64,000 nt of DNA, from contig NC_008554.1 of assembly GCF_000014965.1 (NCBI RefSeq), positions 980,001 through 1,044,000 of the forward strand, given 5' to 3'. The DNA comes from Syntrophobacter fumaroxidans MPOB. GTDB taxonomy: Bacteria > Desulfobacterota > Syntrophobacteria > Syntrophobacterales > Syntrophobacteraceae. The translations under genes and the position numbers were made by a program. This document shows, in pieces, positions 62,596-64,000 of the stretch; the stretch's first letter is position 1; the number at the start of each line of letters is the position of its first letter. The notes beneath the pieces were generated by a model. That model did no database searches and was not told where the DNA came from. It worked only from the letters and a program-made list of their open reading frames with translations.

Positions 62596-63036
62596 TCAAT
62601 GGGGCTTCCGGTTCTTGTCCGCGGCATCAACCAGCGGTGCGAGATGAAGCTTCACCAGGCCCTCGACCATGTGAGGCAGCGGCTCGGGGAATGTGCTCAC
62701 AACCGTCACTGATTCCTGCGATATCGGGAGGATCAGCTTCCGGGCTTCCGCCGTGCCCACGGCCTCGGCGATGGAAGGCGTCACCTCTCCGAGAAATGCA
62801 TGGGCGACGAGAATCGATATTGAACCCACAATGATGTCCACCTGTCCGGCACAACGGGTTATGGCGGCTTCGCCGGCCGCGCCCCGATTCGCTCCGGCTT
62901 TCATCATCCGGTCGGTAGCGATGGCATTGGTACCAAGAGCCCATATCTCGATCCTTTCCCCGAGCGTATGCCTGATCTTTGTGACAACAGTCGCTCCGAT
63001 CGTGCCGCTTTCACCGTCGATCACGGCTATCTTCAT
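62596..63036 (-). CDS. DUF3842 family protein
   Basis: A 146-residue protein of a conserved family of unknown function in anaerobes: MKIAVIDGESGTIGATVVTKIR at the N terminus resembles a Rossmann-like strand-loop-helix, followed by WALGTNAIATDRMMKAGANRGAAGEAAI and VGSISILVAHAFLGEVTPSIAEAVG. GGGGGGACGG precedes the ATG at 63036. It lies on the same strand as hydE, 120 bases downstream, and might form a transcript with it. Confidence 0.78.
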   Translation of the reverse strand: MKIAVIDGESGTIGATVVTKIRHTLGERIEIWALGTNAIATDRMMKAGANRGAAGEAAITRCAGQVDIIVGSISILVAHAFLGEVTPSIAEAVGTAEARKLILPISQESVTVVSTFPEPLPHMVEGLVKLHLAPLVDAADKNRKPH

Positions 63037-63157
63037 CAAGAACCGTCCCCCCAGGTCATCCCGATGTTTCTCCTGTCCCATGTCGAAGGCCGCGCGCATG
63101 CCCGGCTCCATGCAGATTCAACCAGGGCCTGGATTGTGTTCTCCCGCGCAAAGAGGC

Positions 63158-64000
63158 CTATGCATGATGCTTCCGAACATCAAGACCGGCGGAACGCGGT
63201 CCAAGGCTGTGCCCCTCATCGAGCCCCACCGTTCTGCCAAGAGAGTGCGCCATGCTTTCAGCACGGGACCGGCACCTGGCCGGGTCCTCGCCGACCCCGA
63301 CCTTGTCCGGGTAAATCATATAGTGCCTCCGGTAACGGACCGGCGTCAGGTTGGGCATAAGGACGTTCGCGCCACATTGAAGCGCCTTCTGCCTGCCCTC
63401 GCGGTCAATGGTCCCCGTGGCCGTGGTTGCGGGCATGTGCGCGGTCCGGGTCATGATCCTCGTGAGAGCCACGACGCGCAGCGCCAGGTCCAGGGACCCA
63501 TTCCGACTGCCCTGCAAAGGGGTGTCGGGGTGGGCGATGAAAGGGCCAAGCCCGACCATGTCCAGGCGCATTTCCCTGAATTTCAGGATATCCTCGGCAA
63601 GGCTTTCCATGGTTTGACCCGGAAGTCCCACGATGTTTCCGGAACCGACCTGGAAACCGATTGCTTTCAACCATTCGAGACAGCGGAAGCGTCGCTCGTA
63701 GTCCGAATCGGGTTTCAGAATCCTGAAGAGGCACGGGTCCGAGGTTTCGAACCGCAGAAGGTACCGGTCGACTCCGGCTTGTTTCAGTCTCAGGAAGTCC
63801 TCTCTTGTTCGTTCGCCGACACAGAGCGTTACGGCAAGGCTGAGTTCGCTCTTGATCTCGCGGACAAGAGAGCAAAGAGCTCGAATCGTGTAGGCGGGAT
63901 CCTCTCCGGACTGCAATACGACGGTCCGGAATCCCAGGTTTGCGGCTTCCGCCGCTTGTGCGAATATCTCCCGGGGAGCCATGCGATAGCGGACGAGGTT
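63158..64000 (-). CDS. hydE: [FeFe]-hydrogenase maturation radical SAM protein HydE, N-terminally truncated by window edge
   Basis: HydE-type radical SAM protein, needed to build the diiron subcluster of [FeFe] hydrogenase. The visible 280 residues begin NLVRYRMAPREIFAQAAEAANLGFRTVVLQSGEDPAY-like sequence (read in pieces), with LRFETSDPCLFRIL, SGNIVGLPGQTMESLAEDIL, GLGPFIAHPDTPL and VLMPNLTPVRYR as HydE hallmarks. The CxxxCxxC cluster motif lies beyond the right edge. It implies an [FeFe] hydrogenase elsewhere in the genome, consistent with syntrophic H2 metabolism. Confidence 0.85.
   Translation of the reverse strand, partial: NLVRYRMAPREIFAQAAEAANLGFRTVVLQSGEDPAYTIRALCSLVREIKSELSLAVTLCVGERTREDFLRLKQAGVDRYLLRFETSDPCLFRILKPDSDYERRFRCLEWLKAIGFQVGSGNIVGLPGQTMESLAEDILKFREMRLDMVGLGPFIAHPDTPLQGSRNGSLDLALRVVALTRIMTRTAHMPATTATGTIDREGRQKALQCGANVLMPNLTPVRYRRHYMIYPDKVGVGEDPARCRSRAESMAHSLGRTVGLDEGHSLGPRSAGLDVRKHHA

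Noticed and set aside
1-64000. CRISPR array, prophage, rRNA operon or transposase
   Set aside because: No regularly spaced direct repeats, no capsid or integrase gene, no rRNA and no transposase motif were seen; only short MITE-like repeats.

Overview
The window looks like a high-GC chromosome segment from an anaerobic Desulfobacterota (deltaproteobacterial) bacterium, most likely a Syntrophobacter-like syntroph or sulfate reducer. This is inferred from gene content: heterodisulfide-reductase (Hdr) and MvhD electron-transfer genes, a RACo-like corrinoid activator, an [FeFe]-hydrogenase maturase (HydE), glutaconate-type CoA-transferases, many sigma-54 style two-component genes and several universal stress proteins. 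No rRNA, CRISPR array, transposase or prophage was seen. One tRNA (His) is present.

Layout. 0-11 kb: the end of a DegT-type aminotransferase, a lipase/HAD pair, a RACo-like [2Fe-2S] ASKHA protein, a glycosyltransferase fused to an Smr domain, a PfkB kinase and uvrB. 10.7-14.7 kb: a strong promoter with a structured leader, a radical SAM/SPASM protein and a sugar-nucleotide epimerase, associated with short MITE-like elements whose terminal repeats I could match by eye. 15-16 kb: terC behind a Mn-type (yybP-ykoY) riboswitch with an overlapping terminator. 16.5-21 kb: universal stress proteins, a large surface protein (DUF1566/PKD/DUF11) and tRNA-His. 21-26 kb: two divergent CoA-transferase operons. 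26-31 kb: an M20 peptidase, a polar amino-acid ABC transporter and a transglutaminase-like protein.

31.9-48.2 kb is the most interesting part. A minus-strand operon encodes a small Cys-rich protein, an HdrA fused to a GltD/NfnB-like NAD(P)H module, MvhD, an FrhB/FdhB-like protein, a double HdrA that carries a complete response-regulator receiver (REC) domain, HdrC and HdrB. A full-consensus sigma-54 promoter lies upstream of it. Divergently next to it are a histidine kinase with an N-terminal Rossmann domain and an NtrC-family regulator whose REC closely resembles the one inside HdrA. A second REC-PAS-kinase follows. I infer a redox-enzyme system that is controlled by two-component signalling both transcriptionally and, possibly, directly on the enzyme.

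48-64 kb: a zinc alcohol dehydrogenase, a TamB-like envelope protein with two small genes, PutA, a complete liv branched-chain amino-acid ABC operon (substrate-binding protein, two permeases, two ATPases), a degenerate KptA/Tpt1-like protein, a DUF3842 protein and the 3' part of hydE running off the right edge. Start codons were chosen from ribosome-binding sites and family boundaries. All similarity statements come from reading motifs, not from searches.
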